The notes: generated by a model not told the origin, from the letters alone. Numbered from the stretch's first letter, positions 29,108 to 39,199 are shown. The stretch: 64,000 nucleotides of DNA from Candidatus Mediterraneibacter vanvlietii (GCA_019113645.1 DXGZ01000127.1:1-64000); one strand, 5' to 3'. Program-made: numbers and translations.

Positions 29108-30239
29108 CCCCCTTTACACGTTTTGATACAAGTTCGATATTTGCGCTGTCAGCGCTTCCGACAACGGCGTTTTTACCGATCTTGACTCCGTCAGCTACGA
29201 GGGCGCGTGTTACAACGGCGCCTTCCGCTACTTCCGCGCCGGGCATCAGAACACTGTCGATGACTTTGGCGCCGGCAGCAACCTTGGAATTTGTGAACAG
29301 GACAGAATTCTTTACCTCGCCGTCCACTACACAGCCCTGGGTGATAAACGCGCGGTCAACGACAGCGTCAGCACCGATATACTGCGGCAGCGCGGATACG
29401 TCTTCGGTATAGATCTTCCATGTGGGATCGTTCAGGTCCAGTTCGTTGTTCTTGCTGAGCAGGTCCATATTTGCCTCCCAGAGAGAATCGATGGTTCCCA
29501 CGTCTTTCCAGTATCCTTTGTATTTATATGCAAAGAGGTTGTCTCCGTCATTTAACATGGCAGGGATGATATCTTTTCCGAAATCGTGATTGGAATCTGG
29601 ATCTTTCATATCTGCGATAAGCATTTTGCGAAGCATCTTCCAGTTGAAGATATAGATACCCATAGAAGCAAGGTTGCTCTTCGGATGTTCCGGTTTCTCT
29701 TCGAATTCAACGATCCGTCCGGTATCGTTTGTGTTCATGATACCGAAGCGGCTTGCCTCCTTCATCGGAACTTCGATTACAGCGATGGTCGCGTCAGCAT
29801 TGCATTCTTTGTGGTAAGCGAGCATCTTTGCGTAATTCATTTTGTAGATATGGTCTCCGGAGAGAATCAGAAGATATTCCGGAGAGTATGTATCGATGAA
29901 ATCGATATTCTGTGAGATGGCATCGGCGGTTCCTCTGTAGACATCAAGGTTTGCGTCCGCTTTCTCACGGGGCGGAAGTACATATACTCCGCTGTCTCTT
30001 GCGTCAAGACCCCAGCGGCGTCCAGCTGCAACGTAGCTGTTCAGAAGAACAGATTCATACTGAGTTAAAACACCTACTACGTCAATCCCACTATTGGCAC
30101 AGTTGCTGAGCGGAAAATCGATGATACGGTATTTCCCACCATATGAAACAGCCGGTTTTGCGACTTTTTTCGTCAATTCATGGAGACGAGATCCGCGGCC
30201 GCCAGCTAAAATCATAGCTAACATGTTATTTTGCTTCAT
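29100..30239 (-). CDS. glgC: Glucose-1-phosphate adenylyltransferase
   Basis: [48 protein letters not shown]. Confidence 0.97.
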   Translation of the reverse strand: MKQNNMLAMILAGGRGSRLHELTKKVAKPAVSYGGKYRIIDFPLSNCANSGIDVVGVLTQYESVLLNSYVAAGRRWGLDARDSGVYVLPPREKADANLDVYRGTADAISQNIDFIDTYSPEYLLILSGDHIYKMNYAKMLAYHKECNADATIAVIEVPMKEASRFGIMNTNDTGRIVEFEEKPEHPKSNLASMGIYIFNWKMLRKMLIADMKDPDSNHDFGKDIIPAMLNDGDNLFAYKYKGYWKDVGTIDSLWEANMDLLSKNNELDLNDPTWKIYTEDVSALPQYIGADAVVDRAFITQGCVVDGEVKNSVLFTNSKVAAGAKVIDSVLMPGAEVAEGAVVTRALVADGVKIGKNAVVGSADSANIELVSKRVKGDE

Positions 30240-30387
30240 AAATGAGCCCTCTCTTTCATTATTACTGGTTACTATTATACAATTTTCTGAGAAGATTTGC
30301 CACATTTTTGTGCGAAAAACTGAAAATAAAAAGAAAAATATAAGCTAAATTTATGAAAAAAACGGTATTTTTATAAAAGTGATCAAG

Positions 30388-30408
30388 TTGTTCGTAGGAT
30401 ACGAACAA
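30388..30408. promoter_or_regulatory. Putative MarR operator 1
   Basis: TTGTTCGTA-GGA-TACGAACAA, 9 bp perfect inverted repeat. Confidence 0.65.
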
Positions 30409-30465
30409 GTTAAACGGAGCTGAAACTAAGAGAAAAAGAAGAGGTTCTTTTGTGCATTTTGATGA

Positions 30466-30513
30466 TTGACAATAAAAATAAATCTCTTTACTATATTGTT
30501 AGTTACCGAACAA
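30466..30513 (+). promoter_or_regulatory. Promoter of marR-ABC operon with overlapping/downstream operator 2
   Basis: TTGACA (30466-30471) - 17 bp - TACTAT (30489-30494); TTGTTAGTTACCGAACAA (30496-30513). Confidence 0.7.
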
Positions 30514-30535
30514 AATTGCGAGGAGGGATGGAAAT

Positions 30536-31075
30536 ATGTGCGCTGGTGATCATGACGAGTGTGGTCATGATGTGGGAAGGCTGATTAATACACTGTCTCA
30601 TCAGCTGAAACGGCAGATGTGTGCGCATGAGTCGGAAGACAGCCTGACCAATATGCAGAGGCATGTTCTTCATTATATTCTGTTCCAGTCTCTGCAGCAT
30701 GACATTTACCAGAAAGACCTGGAAAAGGAGTTTCAGATCCGACGCTCAACAGCAAGCGGAACGCTTCAGCTTCTGGAGAAAAACGGATTCATCCGCAGGG
30801 AAGCGGTGGAGCGGGATGCGCGGCTGAAGAAGATAGTACCGACAGATAAAGCGCGGGGAGTCCGGGAACATATTCTGGGTAACATTCGATACATGGAATC
30901 GACACTTCGCCGGGGAATCCCGGAAGAAAAGCTGAAAGTATGCATGGAAGTGCTGGAACAAATGTCGGCTAATCTGACAGAGAATGAAAAGGCGCCGGGA
31001 CAGCCGGCGGCAGATTTGCAGGTAATGAATCAATTAACAGAAAAAAAAGAGGAGGAGAAAACAGACCATGAATAG
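30536..31075 (+). CDS. MarR-family transcriptional regulator
   Basis: QKDLEKEFQIRRSTASGTLQLLEKNGFIRREAVERDARLKKIVPTDKA. Confidence 0.93.
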   Translation: MCAGDHDECGHDVGRLINTLSHQLKRQMCAHESEDSLTNMQRHVLHYILFQSLQHDIYQKDLEKEFQIRRSTASGTLQLLEKNGFIRREAVERDARLKKIVPTDKARGVREHILGNIRYMESTLRRGIPEEKLKVCMEVLEQMSANLTENEKAPGQPAADLQVMNQLTEKKEEEKTDHE

Positions 31076-32801
31076 AATACTGCTTCGTTCCGTCCGGGAA
31101 TACAAAAAAGAATCATTCCTGACTCCGGTGCTGGTCTGCCTGGAGGTCCTGATGGAAGTCCTGATTCCGCTTTTGATGGCGAGGATTATCGATGTGGGAA
31201 TCATGGAAGGGAATATGGCTTACATTATAAAGATGGGACTTCTGCTCATCTTGATGGCGATGCTGGCCCTGGTATTCGGTGCAAAGGCCGGTCAGCTTGG
31301 CGCGATTGCTTCATCAGGTTACGCGAAGAATCTGCGTCATGACATTTTTTATAAAATTCAGGATTTTTCGTTTGGAAATATCGATCATTTCTCAACATCA
31401 AGCCTTGTGACAAGAATGACAACAGATATTACGAACGTTCAGATGGCTTACATGTTTACGATTCGTCTGCTGGCAAGGGCGCCGATCATGATTGTTCTGT
31501 CACTGATTATGACGATGACGATCAGCATGCCAATCGCCATTGTGATGCTGATTGTAGCGCCTGTTCTGGGCGTGAGCCTGATTTTCATAGCAAAGAAAGC
31601 GCATCCGCACTTTGTGCAGGTGTTTGACGAATATGATGTTCTTAACAATACCGTGCAGGAGAATGTGAATGCTGCCCGCGTGGTAAAGGCATATGTAAGA
31701 GGGGACTATGAAATTGAAAAATTCGGGAAAGTCTCTACGCTTGTGTTCAGGCTTTTTACCAAGGCTGAGAAAATTGTTGCCTGGAATGCGCCGATCATGC
31801 AGTTCGCCGTATATACGGTTGTAATTGTCATGGTGCTGATCGGCGGCGAGAGCATTATCAGCGGGTCCATGCAGACCGGAGAACTCACAAGCGTCATTGT
31901 GTATGCGCTTCAGATTCTTATGTCGCTGATGATGGTTACTTTCGTATTTACAATGATTATGATCGCGGAAGCTTCTACGGACCGTATCACAGAAGTTCTT
32001 ACGGAAGTTCCGGAGATGTCTGACAAAGCGGATGCGGTTACGGAAGTGAAAAACGGTGACATTGATTTTGAACATGTGAATTTCAGCTATGCGGGAGAGG
32101 GTGGAAATCTTTCCCTTAAAGATGTGGATCTTCATATTAAGAGCGGGCAGATTGTAGGTGTTATCGGCGGAACAGGAAGCGCCAAGTCTACACTGGTGCA
32201 GCTCATCCCGAGGCTTTATGATGTGACGGGCGGATGCGTAAAGGTAGGCGGCGTTGATGTTCGCGATTATAACCTGGAAGCACTTCGTGACCAGGTGTCC
32301 ATGGTGCTTCAGAAGAATGTCCTTTTTACCGGAAGCATTTATGAAAATGTGCGCTGGGGTGATGAAAACGCAAGTGACGAGGAAGTGCAGAGAGTCTGTA
32401 AACTGGCTCAGGCTGACAGTTTCATCCAGGAATTCCCGGGCAAATATAACACGATGATAGTAGAAGGCGGAAATAACGTGTCCGGAGGTCAGAAGCAGAG
32501 ACTGTGCATTGCCAGGGCGCTGCTCAAAAAGCCGAAAATTCTGATTCTGGATGACTCTACCAGCGCGGTAGATACAAGAACGGATGCGCTGATCCGTCAG
32601 GCATTCAGGGAAGAGATCCCGGATACGACAAAGATTATTATTGCGCAGAGAATCTCTTCGGTAGAAGATGCAGATGTAATTATTGTTATGGATAACGGTG
32701 AGATCAACGGCATCGGAACATCAGAAGAACTTCTGAAGAATAACGCAATTTACAGAGAAGTTTACGAATCACAGATGAAAGGAGGCGCGGATGATGAGTG
32801 A
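31068..32801 (+). CDS. ABC exporter half-transporter with degenerate nucleotide site
   Basis: TMD + NBD; Walker A GGTGSAKST, signature NVSGGQKQR, Walker B LILDDSTSAVD. Confidence 0.95.
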   Translation: MNRILLRSVREYKKESFLTPVLVCLEVLMEVLIPLLMARIIDVGIMEGNMAYIIKMGLLLILMAMLALVFGAKAGQLGAIASSGYAKNLRHDIFYKIQDFSFGNIDHFSTSSLVTRMTTDITNVQMAYMFTIRLLARAPIMIVLSLIMTMTISMPIAIVMLIVAPVLGVSLIFIAKKAHPHFVQVFDEYDVLNNTVQENVNAARVVKAYVRGDYEIEKFGKVSTLVFRLFTKAEKIVAWNAPIMQFAVYTVVIVMVLIGGESIISGSMQTGELTSVIVYALQILMSLMMVTFVFTMIMIAEASTDRITEVLTEVPEMSDKADAVTEVKNGDIDFEHVNFSYAGEGGNLSLKDVDLHIKSGQIVGVIGGTGSAKSTLVQLIPRLYDVTGGCVKVGGVDVRDYNLEALRDQVSMVLQKNVLFTGSIYENVRWGDENASDEEVQRVCKLAQADSFIQEFPGKYNTMIVEGGNNVSGGQKQRLCIARALLKKPKILILDDSTSAVDTRTDALIRQAFREEIPDTTKIIIAQRISSVEDADVIIVMDNGEINGIGTSEELLKNNAIYREVYESQMKGGADDE

Positions 32802-34707
32802 TCAGAATAAGGTAAAACAGAGACCGGGCGGCGGTCCGGCGGTCACAAAAGGGACGATAAAGACGGCAAAGCGCCTGCTTGCTTATGTAACAAGTACCTA
32901 TAAAGTGCAGTTTATCATCGTACTGTTTTGTATTCTGATGAGTTCTGTGGCATCGATTTCCGTATCCCTGTCACTGAAATTCCTTCTGGATGATTTCATT
33001 ATTCCGCTGATCGGGCAGCAGAACCCGGATTATACGGAGCTTTATATGGCGCTGGCTGTGCTGGGGACGATTTTTCTGCTGGGAGTAATCGCCACATTTA
33101 TATACAGCCGGATGATGGTTGTGATCGGACAGGGAGTTTTAAAACGTGTCCGTGATGAAATGTTTGAACATATGCAGAAGCTGCCGATCCGTTATTTTGA
33201 TCAGAATACGAACGGTTCAATCATGAGTCTTTATACCAATGATACGGATACTCTGCGGCAGATGATCAACCAGTCGATTCCGCAGGTGCTGATGTCTGTG
33301 TTCACAGTGGTTGTAACATTTGTTTCCATGCTTGTGCTGAGCCCGATCCTGACAATTATGGCGGTTCTGATGATTATTGTCATGACAGTCGTGTCAAAAG
33401 TCGTTGCGGGAAACAGCGGCAAGTATTTCATCCGGCAGCAGCTTGATCTTGCGGATATTACTGGTTTTGTAGAAGAGCGGATGAATGGACAGAGAGTTGT
33501 TAAAGTATTCAATCACGAGAAGATATCAGAGCGTGAATTTGACGAGCTGAATGAGAGACTGTTCACCAGCGCTTCACGCGCGCATACGTTTGCCAGCATG
33601 ATGGGACCGATCATCGGAAATCTCGGCAACCTGCAGTTCGTGCTGACAGCGGTATTCGGAGGATTTCTGTCTGTAGCGGGAATCGGAAACATTACGCTTG
33701 GCGTGATGGCTTCCTATCTGCAGTTTACGAAGAGCTTCACTCAGCCGTTTATGCAGATCGCTCAGCAGTTCAACTCAATTATCATGGCGCTTGCAGGTGC
33801 GGAACGTATCTTCAATATGATGGATGAAGAACCGGAAGTGGATGACGGATATGTTACGCTTGTCAATGCGAAACGAAATCCGGACGGAAGCCTGACAGAA
33901 TGTAAAGAGAGGACCGGTCTGTGGGCGTGGAAACATCCGCATAAGGCTGATGGTACAATTACGTATCAGGAGCTGAAAGGCGATGTGAGATTCTACGATA
34001 TGACCTTCGGATATACCCCGGATCATATGGTGCTGCATGATCTGACCCTGTATGCGAAACCGGGACAGAAACTGGCGTTTGTCGGATCAACAGGAGCCGG
34101 AAAAACAACGATTACCAACCTGATCAACCGGTTCTATGATGTGGCTGACGGAAAGATTCGATACGATGACATTAATATCAATAAAATTAAAAAAGCAGAT
34201 CTGCGTCATTCTCTCGGAATTGTACTGCAGGATACACATCTGTTTACAGGCACAATTAAGGAGAATATCCGTTACGGAAAGCTTGACGCAACGGATGAAG
34301 AAATCGTAAATGCAGCGAAACTGGCGCATGCGGACGGATTTATCCGTATGCTTCCGCAGGGTTATGACACCCATCTGAGCGGGGATGGGGAAGAACTTTC
34401 CCAGGGCCAGAGACAGCTTCTGGCTATTGCCAGAGCCGCTATTGCGGATCCGCCGGTTCTGATTCTCGACGAGGCTACCTCATCGATCGATACAAGAACC
34501 GAGCAGATTGTACAGCAGGGAATGGATAATCTGATGAAAGGGCGGACCGTATTTGTCATCGCCCACAGATTGTCAACCATTCGCAACAGCGATGCCATCA
34601 TGGTTCTGGAACACGGAAGAATTATAGAGAGGGGAACGCATGAGGACCTCATCAAGTTAAAGGGAACATACTATCAGTTATATACCGGGAAACTGGAACT
34701 TTCATAA
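32791..34707 (+). CDS. ABC exporter half-transporter (canonical NBD)
   Basis: GSTGAGKTT, ELSQGQRQ, LILDEATSSIDTRTE. Confidence 0.95.
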   Translation: MMSDQNKVKQRPGGGPAVTKGTIKTAKRLLAYVTSTYKVQFIIVLFCILMSSVASISVSLSLKFLLDDFIIPLIGQQNPDYTELYMALAVLGTIFLLGVIATFIYSRMMVVIGQGVLKRVRDEMFEHMQKLPIRYFDQNTNGSIMSLYTNDTDTLRQMINQSIPQVLMSVFTVVVTFVSMLVLSPILTIMAVLMIIVMTVVSKVVAGNSGKYFIRQQLDLADITGFVEERMNGQRVVKVFNHEKISEREFDELNERLFTSASRAHTFASMMGPIIGNLGNLQFVLTAVFGGFLSVAGIGNITLGVMASYLQFTKSFTQPFMQIAQQFNSIIMALAGAERIFNMMDEEPEVDDGYVTLVNAKRNPDGSLTECKERTGLWAWKHPHKADGTITYQELKGDVRFYDMTFGYTPDHMVLHDLTLYAKPGQKLAFVGSTGAGKTTITNLINRFYDVADGKIRYDDININKIKKADLRHSLGIVLQDTHLFTGTIKENIRYGKLDATDEEIVNAAKLAHADGFIRMLPQGYDTHLSGDGEELSQGQRQLLAIARAAIADPPVLILDEATSSIDTRTEQIVQQGMDNLMKGRTVFVIAHRLSTIRNSDAIMVLEHGRIIERGTHEDLIKLKGTYYQLYTGKLELS

Positions 34708-34712
34708 TATAG

Positions 34713-35078
34713 TTGGGGACGTAGTGAAATTCAATTTTGCTACGTCCCCAATTGCGTTTAAGGGTGTCCCTTTTTGCACATACCCCTGTCCCTTTTTGCG
34801 CTATAGTTTTGAGCTTAATAGTGAAAAAGATACTATTTTGCGCTGTTTTAGTGGATTTTTAACATGAGAATTTGGGTGATTTGTAATAAAGAATTGTTTG
34901 GAAAACAGTTACTCCGTTAAAAGAAAAGTGCAAAACCGCGAATTTATGCGGATTATGTGAAATGAGAGCAACATCGAAGAAAAAAATTGTCAAAAAGGGA
35001 CAGGGGTATCTGCAGAAAGGGACAGGGGGTAAATCATTTGGGGACGTAGTAAAGTTGAATTTTACTACGTCCCCAAAT
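34713..35078. mobile_element. Nested palindromic element without transposase (MITE/PATE-like)
   Basis: Terminal hairpins TTGGGGACGTAG..CTACGTCCCCAA (34713-34751) and ATTTGGGGACGTAGTAAA..TTTTACTACGTCCCCAAAT (35036-35078); inner 18 bp perfect IR TACCCCTGTCCCTTTTTG (34781-34798)/CAAAAAGGGACAGGGGTA (34991-35008). Confidence 0.75.
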
Positions 35079-36283
35079 TATATTTCCAGTTCATCCGCAT
35101 TCGGGATATAAACCTGTGTATACAGAATCACCAGATCGCCCTCCCTCAGAATCATATTTCCATTTGGAATCATGACCCGTTCTTTTCGTTTCACCAGAAC
35201 GATCACAGTATGTCTTGAGATATCCAGTTCCCGGATCCGGTGGCCGATCCATGGATGGTTCTTCTGCAGGGTGATTTCTTTGAGGCGGATGTGCTCTTTG
35301 TCCTGGAAGGACTCCGCGGCAAGGACCAGAACATCTCCGGCGTGCAGAACCAGATTTCCGCGGGGAACAAGGATCTTGTGATTGCGCTGAATGACAGCGA
35401 CAATGACACGCTCAGGCAGGTGGAGCTGGGAGATCTTTTTGTCAGTCCAGGTATCGCGTTCTGTGAGCTGAATTTTAATAAAATGTACATCTTCTTCCTG
35501 TCCGTACTCGCTCATCCGCTTGATCCGGGAATACTGATCTACGAACCCCGCGGAAATAATACCGGTCGGGATGGCGACCATGCCCACGCCGAGGAATGTG
35601 ATAAAGATGCCGAACAGCTTGCCCAGCGGCGTGATGGGATAGATGTCTCCGTATCCGACGGTCAGCAGAGTGGAAGCGGCCCACCAGATCCCTGAAAATG
35701 CATTTTCAAATATGTCAGGCTGCGCATCGTGCTCCAGGCTGTACATGCACAGGCTTGCCGCCAGCATAAGGATCAGAATGATGAACACCGAAGATAAGAG
35801 CTGCTGTTTCTTGCCGCGGATTACATCGGTAATCAGTTTGAACGAATCATAATAAGCGTTGATCCGGAACAGGCGGAATACCCGCATGATCCGGAGCATC
35901 CGGAAAGCGACTGCGCCCGAAGGAAAGAAGATGGGCAGGTAGTAGGGCAGGAAGGACAGCAGGTCCATAATTCCGGTAAAAGAACAGATATATTTCAGCG
36001 CTGCGCGGGGCGGGTTCATCTCAGGATACATATGTCTGGAAGTCCACAGCCTCAGCAGATAGTCAACAAGGAAGGAGGCTACCGTGATCTGTTCGATCAG
36101 AATCAGGGTATCCCCGTATCGTTCCCGGTAAGATTCGTAGGTAAAAAGAATGCTGACTGTAAGGTTGAGAATGATACAGAACATGTATATGGCGTCGTAG
36201 ATGCGTCCGGCGCGGTCGAAACCGGTTCTTACTTCTATGATCTCGTAAACGCGATAACGGAACTGCTCTCTTCTTCTGTTCAT
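35078..36283 (-). CDS. Voltage-gated-type K+ channel with C-terminal TrkA-C/RCK-C-like domains
   Basis: TLLTVGYGDIYPIT selectivity filter; FRMLRIMRVFRLFRI S4-like; two C-terminal repeats each with V.V..R....ipnGn..L..GD.lvl. Confidence 0.9.
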   Translation of the reverse strand: MNRRREQFRYRVYEIIEVRTGFDRAGRIYDAIYMFCIILNLTVSILFTYESYRERYGDTLILIEQITVASFLVDYLLRLWTSRHMYPEMNPPRAALKYICSFTGIMDLLSFLPYYLPIFFPSGAVAFRMLRIMRVFRLFRINAYYDSFKLITDVIRGKKQQLLSSVFIILILMLAASLCMYSLEHDAQPDIFENAFSGIWWAASTLLTVGYGDIYPITPLGKLFGIFITFLGVGMVAIPTGIISAGFVDQYSRIKRMSEYGQEEDVHFIKIQLTERDTWTDKKISQLHLPERVIVAVIQRNHKILVPRGNLVLHAGDVLVLAAESFQDKEHIRLKEITLQKNHPWIGHRIRELDISRHTVIVLVKRKERVMIPNGNMILREGDLVILYTQVYIPNADELEI

Positions 36284-36469
36284 TGCAATGCTTCCCCCTG
36301 CAGGTATTTTCCGTAATGTAACAGCTCAGCTCATGGAACTGTTACCATCATTGTACTATACATTCCCGAATTTATCTATTATAATAAAGCAGAGAAAAAG
36401 ATCACGGCTGCGGTCCGCGTGATATGCGTCAGGAACTGCGGCTGACCACAGAAACGGAGAGAAATACGT

Positions 36470-38008
36470 ATGATAACAGTAAAAGAATACAGAGGACACA
36501 TCCGAAACTGGGAAGAGCTTTGTGAGAGACTGGAGCTCCCCCTTGATTTATCCAGAGAAGAGAGAGAGGAGCGGATTCTGGTCCGTGCTTATGAGACGTG
36601 GGGGCACGAGATGGCGGACCACATGCACGGTATGTTCGCGTTTGCGCTGTGGGACGACGAGGAGAAAGAGCTGTTCTGCCTGCGCGATCAGTTCGGGACA
36701 AAGCCTTTCTATTACTATGAGACAGAGGACGGCGATCTGCTGTACGGCACCACGATCCGGCAGATTATGGAGCAGCCGGGATTTAAAAAGGAGCTGAACG
36801 AGGAGATGCTTCAGCTGTACCTGAGCCTGACCTATGTGCCGGGTGAAGATACATTTTTCAGAGGCGTAAAGAAACTGATGCCGGGCCGCTATCTGACATG
36901 GAAAGACGGACGGCTTAAGATTACACGTTACTGGACGCCGACGTTCCACCCGGATGAGACAAAATCACTGGAAGAGTGGGCGGATGAGATTCACAATACA
37001 TTAAAGGAAATCATGCCGGAGGTTAAGACGCCGGATGAGACTGCCGAGTCTTTCCTGTCAGGCGGTGTGGATTCCTCCTATGTGCTGGCAATGTCAGATG
37101 CGGAAGTGTCAGATTCCTGCGGTTACGAGGAAGAGCGTTTTGACGAGTCGGTTCTGGCGAAACAGACGGCAGATCTGCTGGGCAGAAAGAACAGCAGATG
37201 TCTGACTACACCGGAACAGTATTTCGAGATCGTGCCATATGTGATGTACAATATGGAACTGCCGCTGGGCGACGCGTCTGCAATTGTGTTTGCCATCGCG
37301 TGCCGTGAGACAGCCAAACACACGAAACTGTGCTACTCCGGCGAAGGAGCGGATGAGTTCTTTGGCGGATACAACATGTACCGCAATGCAGAGCGCTACG
37401 GGGAAAATCTGAAGAACTTCTATGTGGGCAATACCAATATCATGAAGGAAGATGAAAAGCAGCGCATCCTGAAGAAATATGATCCTGATGTACTGCCGAT
37501 CGAAGTCGCGCGCGGGATTTATGAGGAGACAGAAGGTCTTGATCCTCTTTCCATTATGTCTGATGTGGATATCCAGATCTGGCTGGAAGGCGATATCTAT
37601 CTGAATGTGGATAAAATGAGCCTGGCAGCGGGGCTCGAGATACGGATGCCGCTGACAGACCGAAGAATCTTTGATATCGCGTCAAGGCTTCCGTCCAGAT
37701 ATAAGGTGAATGAGGAACAGAATAAGGTGGCGTTCCGGACGGCGGCGGCGAAGGTCCTTCCGGAAGAGATTGCTTTCCGTAAGAAGCTGGGCTTCATCGT
37801 GCCGATTCGCATCTGGATGGCGGACGAACGTTACAACGGCGATGTGCGCAGGCTTTTTGCGAGTGATATCGCGGAGAAATTCTTCAAGACAGATGAGATC
37901 CAGGCGATCTTTGACGATTATGTGGGAGGCAATTCGGATAACTGGAGAAAAGTGTGGACAATCTATACCTTCCTTGTATGGTATGAAGAATATTTTGTAA
38001 AAAGATAG
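36470..38008 (+). CDS. Asparagine synthetase B-like protein lacking the N-terminal glutaminase nucleophile
   Basis: HGMFAFALWDDEEKELFCLRDQFGTKPFYY, FLSGGVDSSYVLA, YSGEGADEFFGGY; in-frame TGA just upstream of ATG excludes an MCG start. Confidence 0.88.
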   Translation: MITVKEYRGHIRNWEELCERLELPLDLSREEREERILVRAYETWGHEMADHMHGMFAFALWDDEEKELFCLRDQFGTKPFYYYETEDGDLLYGTTIRQIMEQPGFKKELNEEMLQLYLSLTYVPGEDTFFRGVKKLMPGRYLTWKDGRLKITRYWTPTFHPDETKSLEEWADEIHNTLKEIMPEVKTPDETAESFLSGGVDSSYVLAMSDAEVSDSCGYEEERFDESVLAKQTADLLGRKNSRCLTTPEQYFEIVPYVMYNMELPLGDASAIVFAIACRETAKHTKLCYSGEGADEFFGGYNMYRNAERYGENLKNFYVGNTNIMKEDEKQRILKKYDPDVLPIEVARGIYEETEGLDPLSIMSDVDIQIWLEGDIYLNVDKMSLAAGLEIRMPLTDRRIFDIASRLPSRYKVNEEQNKVAFRTAAAKVLPEEIAFRKKLGFIVPIRIWMADERYNGDVRRLFASDIAEKFFKTDEIQAIFDDYVGGNSDNWRKVWTIYTFLVWYEEYFVKR

Positions 38009-38027
38009 GCGGAACAGTTGAACAGAA

Positions 38028-38090
38028 GAAAAGGGCGCTTTCCCTCTCCCCGGCAGTCAGTGCCGCGGGATGGAAAGGCGCCCTTTTTAT
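38028..38090. terminator. Terminator hairpin between convergent asnB-like gene and purC
   Basis: AAAAGGGCGCTTTCC ... GGAAAGGCGCCCTTTTTA. Confidence 0.8.
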
Positions 38091-38125
38091 ATGTCGCAAG
38101 TCCGGTGCTGTGTGTCCGGTGAAAA

Positions 38126-38995
38126 TTACTGAAGTTTTTCGCCTGTCAGCATTTCATATCCCTGAAGGTATTTGTCGATTGTCTTCTGTACGATGTCTTC
38201 CGGAAGTGTCCAGTCATTGTCCGGGTTGGCTTTCAGCCAGTCGCGGGCAAACTGTTTGTCAAATGACGGCTGTCCGTGTCCCGGCTCGTATCCGTCTGCC
38301 GGCCAGAAACGGGAGCTGTCCGGTGTGAGCATCTCGTCTCCGAGAACGATGTTGCCGTTCTCATCCAGACCGAACTCGAATTTTGTATCTGCAATGATGA
38401 TACCGCGTGTCAGCGCGTAGTCAGCGCATTTTTTATAGAGAGCGATGGTGTAGTCGCGGAGTTTGGAGGCATATTCCTCGCCTTTGCCCGGGAATGCTTT
38501 CTCCAGGTGCTCGATGCTCTGCTCATAGGAAATATTCTCATCATGATCACCGATCTCGGCTTTGGTAGAAGGTGTGTAGATCGGCTCAGGCAGTTTGTCG
38601 GACTCTTTCAGCCCTTCCGGCAGTGTGATGCCGCATACTGTGCCGTCTTTCTGGTAGCTTGCCCAGCCGCTTCCTGTGATGTAGCCGCGTACGATACATT
38701 CGATCGGGAGCATCTCAAGTTTCTTGCACATCATACTGTTGCCGTCGAACTGCGGCTGACGGAAGAACTCAGGCATATCATTTACATCTGTTGATATCAT
38801 ATGGTTCGGCAGAATATCCTCAGTCATGTTAAACCAGAATTTGGACATCTGAGTAAGGACAGCGCCTTTCTTTGTGATCTTGTTTTTCAGAATAACGTCG
38901 AAACAGCTGATGCGGTCGGTTGCCACAAGGATCAGGCTGTCGCCATTGTCATAAATCTCACGGACTTTTCCTTCTTTGATTGGTTTCATCTTCAT
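38126..38995 (-). CDS. purC: SAICAR synthetase
   Basis: EGKVREIYDNGDSLILVATDRISCFDVIL, ECIVRGYITGSGW, DTKFEFGLDENG. Confidence 0.96.
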   Translation of the reverse strand: MKMKPIKEGKVREIYDNGDSLILVATDRISCFDVILKNKITKKGAVLTQMSKFWFNMTEDILPNHMISTDVNDMPEFFRQPQFDGNSMMCKKLEMLPIECIVRGYITGSGWASYQKDGTVCGITLPEGLKESDKLPEPIYTPSTKAEIGDHDENISYEQSIEHLEKAFPGKGEEYASKLRDYTIALYKKCADYALTRGIIIADTKFEFGLDENGNIVLGDEMLTPDSSRFWPADGYEPGHGQPSFDKQFARDWLKANPDNDWTLPEDIVQKTIDKYLQGYEMLTGEKLQ

Positions 38996-39199
38996 ACCTC
39001 ATCTCTTTCTAAGTATAAGTAGTTCCTATAATAGAATAGGCATAATTGAAAAAAAATACAATAGTTTTTTGGCTGTTCACTTCTATGGATTTCTTATAGA
39101 TATTTATAAATTCCTGCGGAGAAAATAAAGAGTGTGATATAATAACGGAAACGGTTTGAGAACCTGAAGTGACAGGCGTTGAGTCGGGAGGATGTTTTT

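Noticed and set aside
27905-29185. 426 aa + strand ORF overlapping glgD
   Set aside because: Antisense to a clearly recognisable GlgD with no family motifs of its own; typical shadow ORF.
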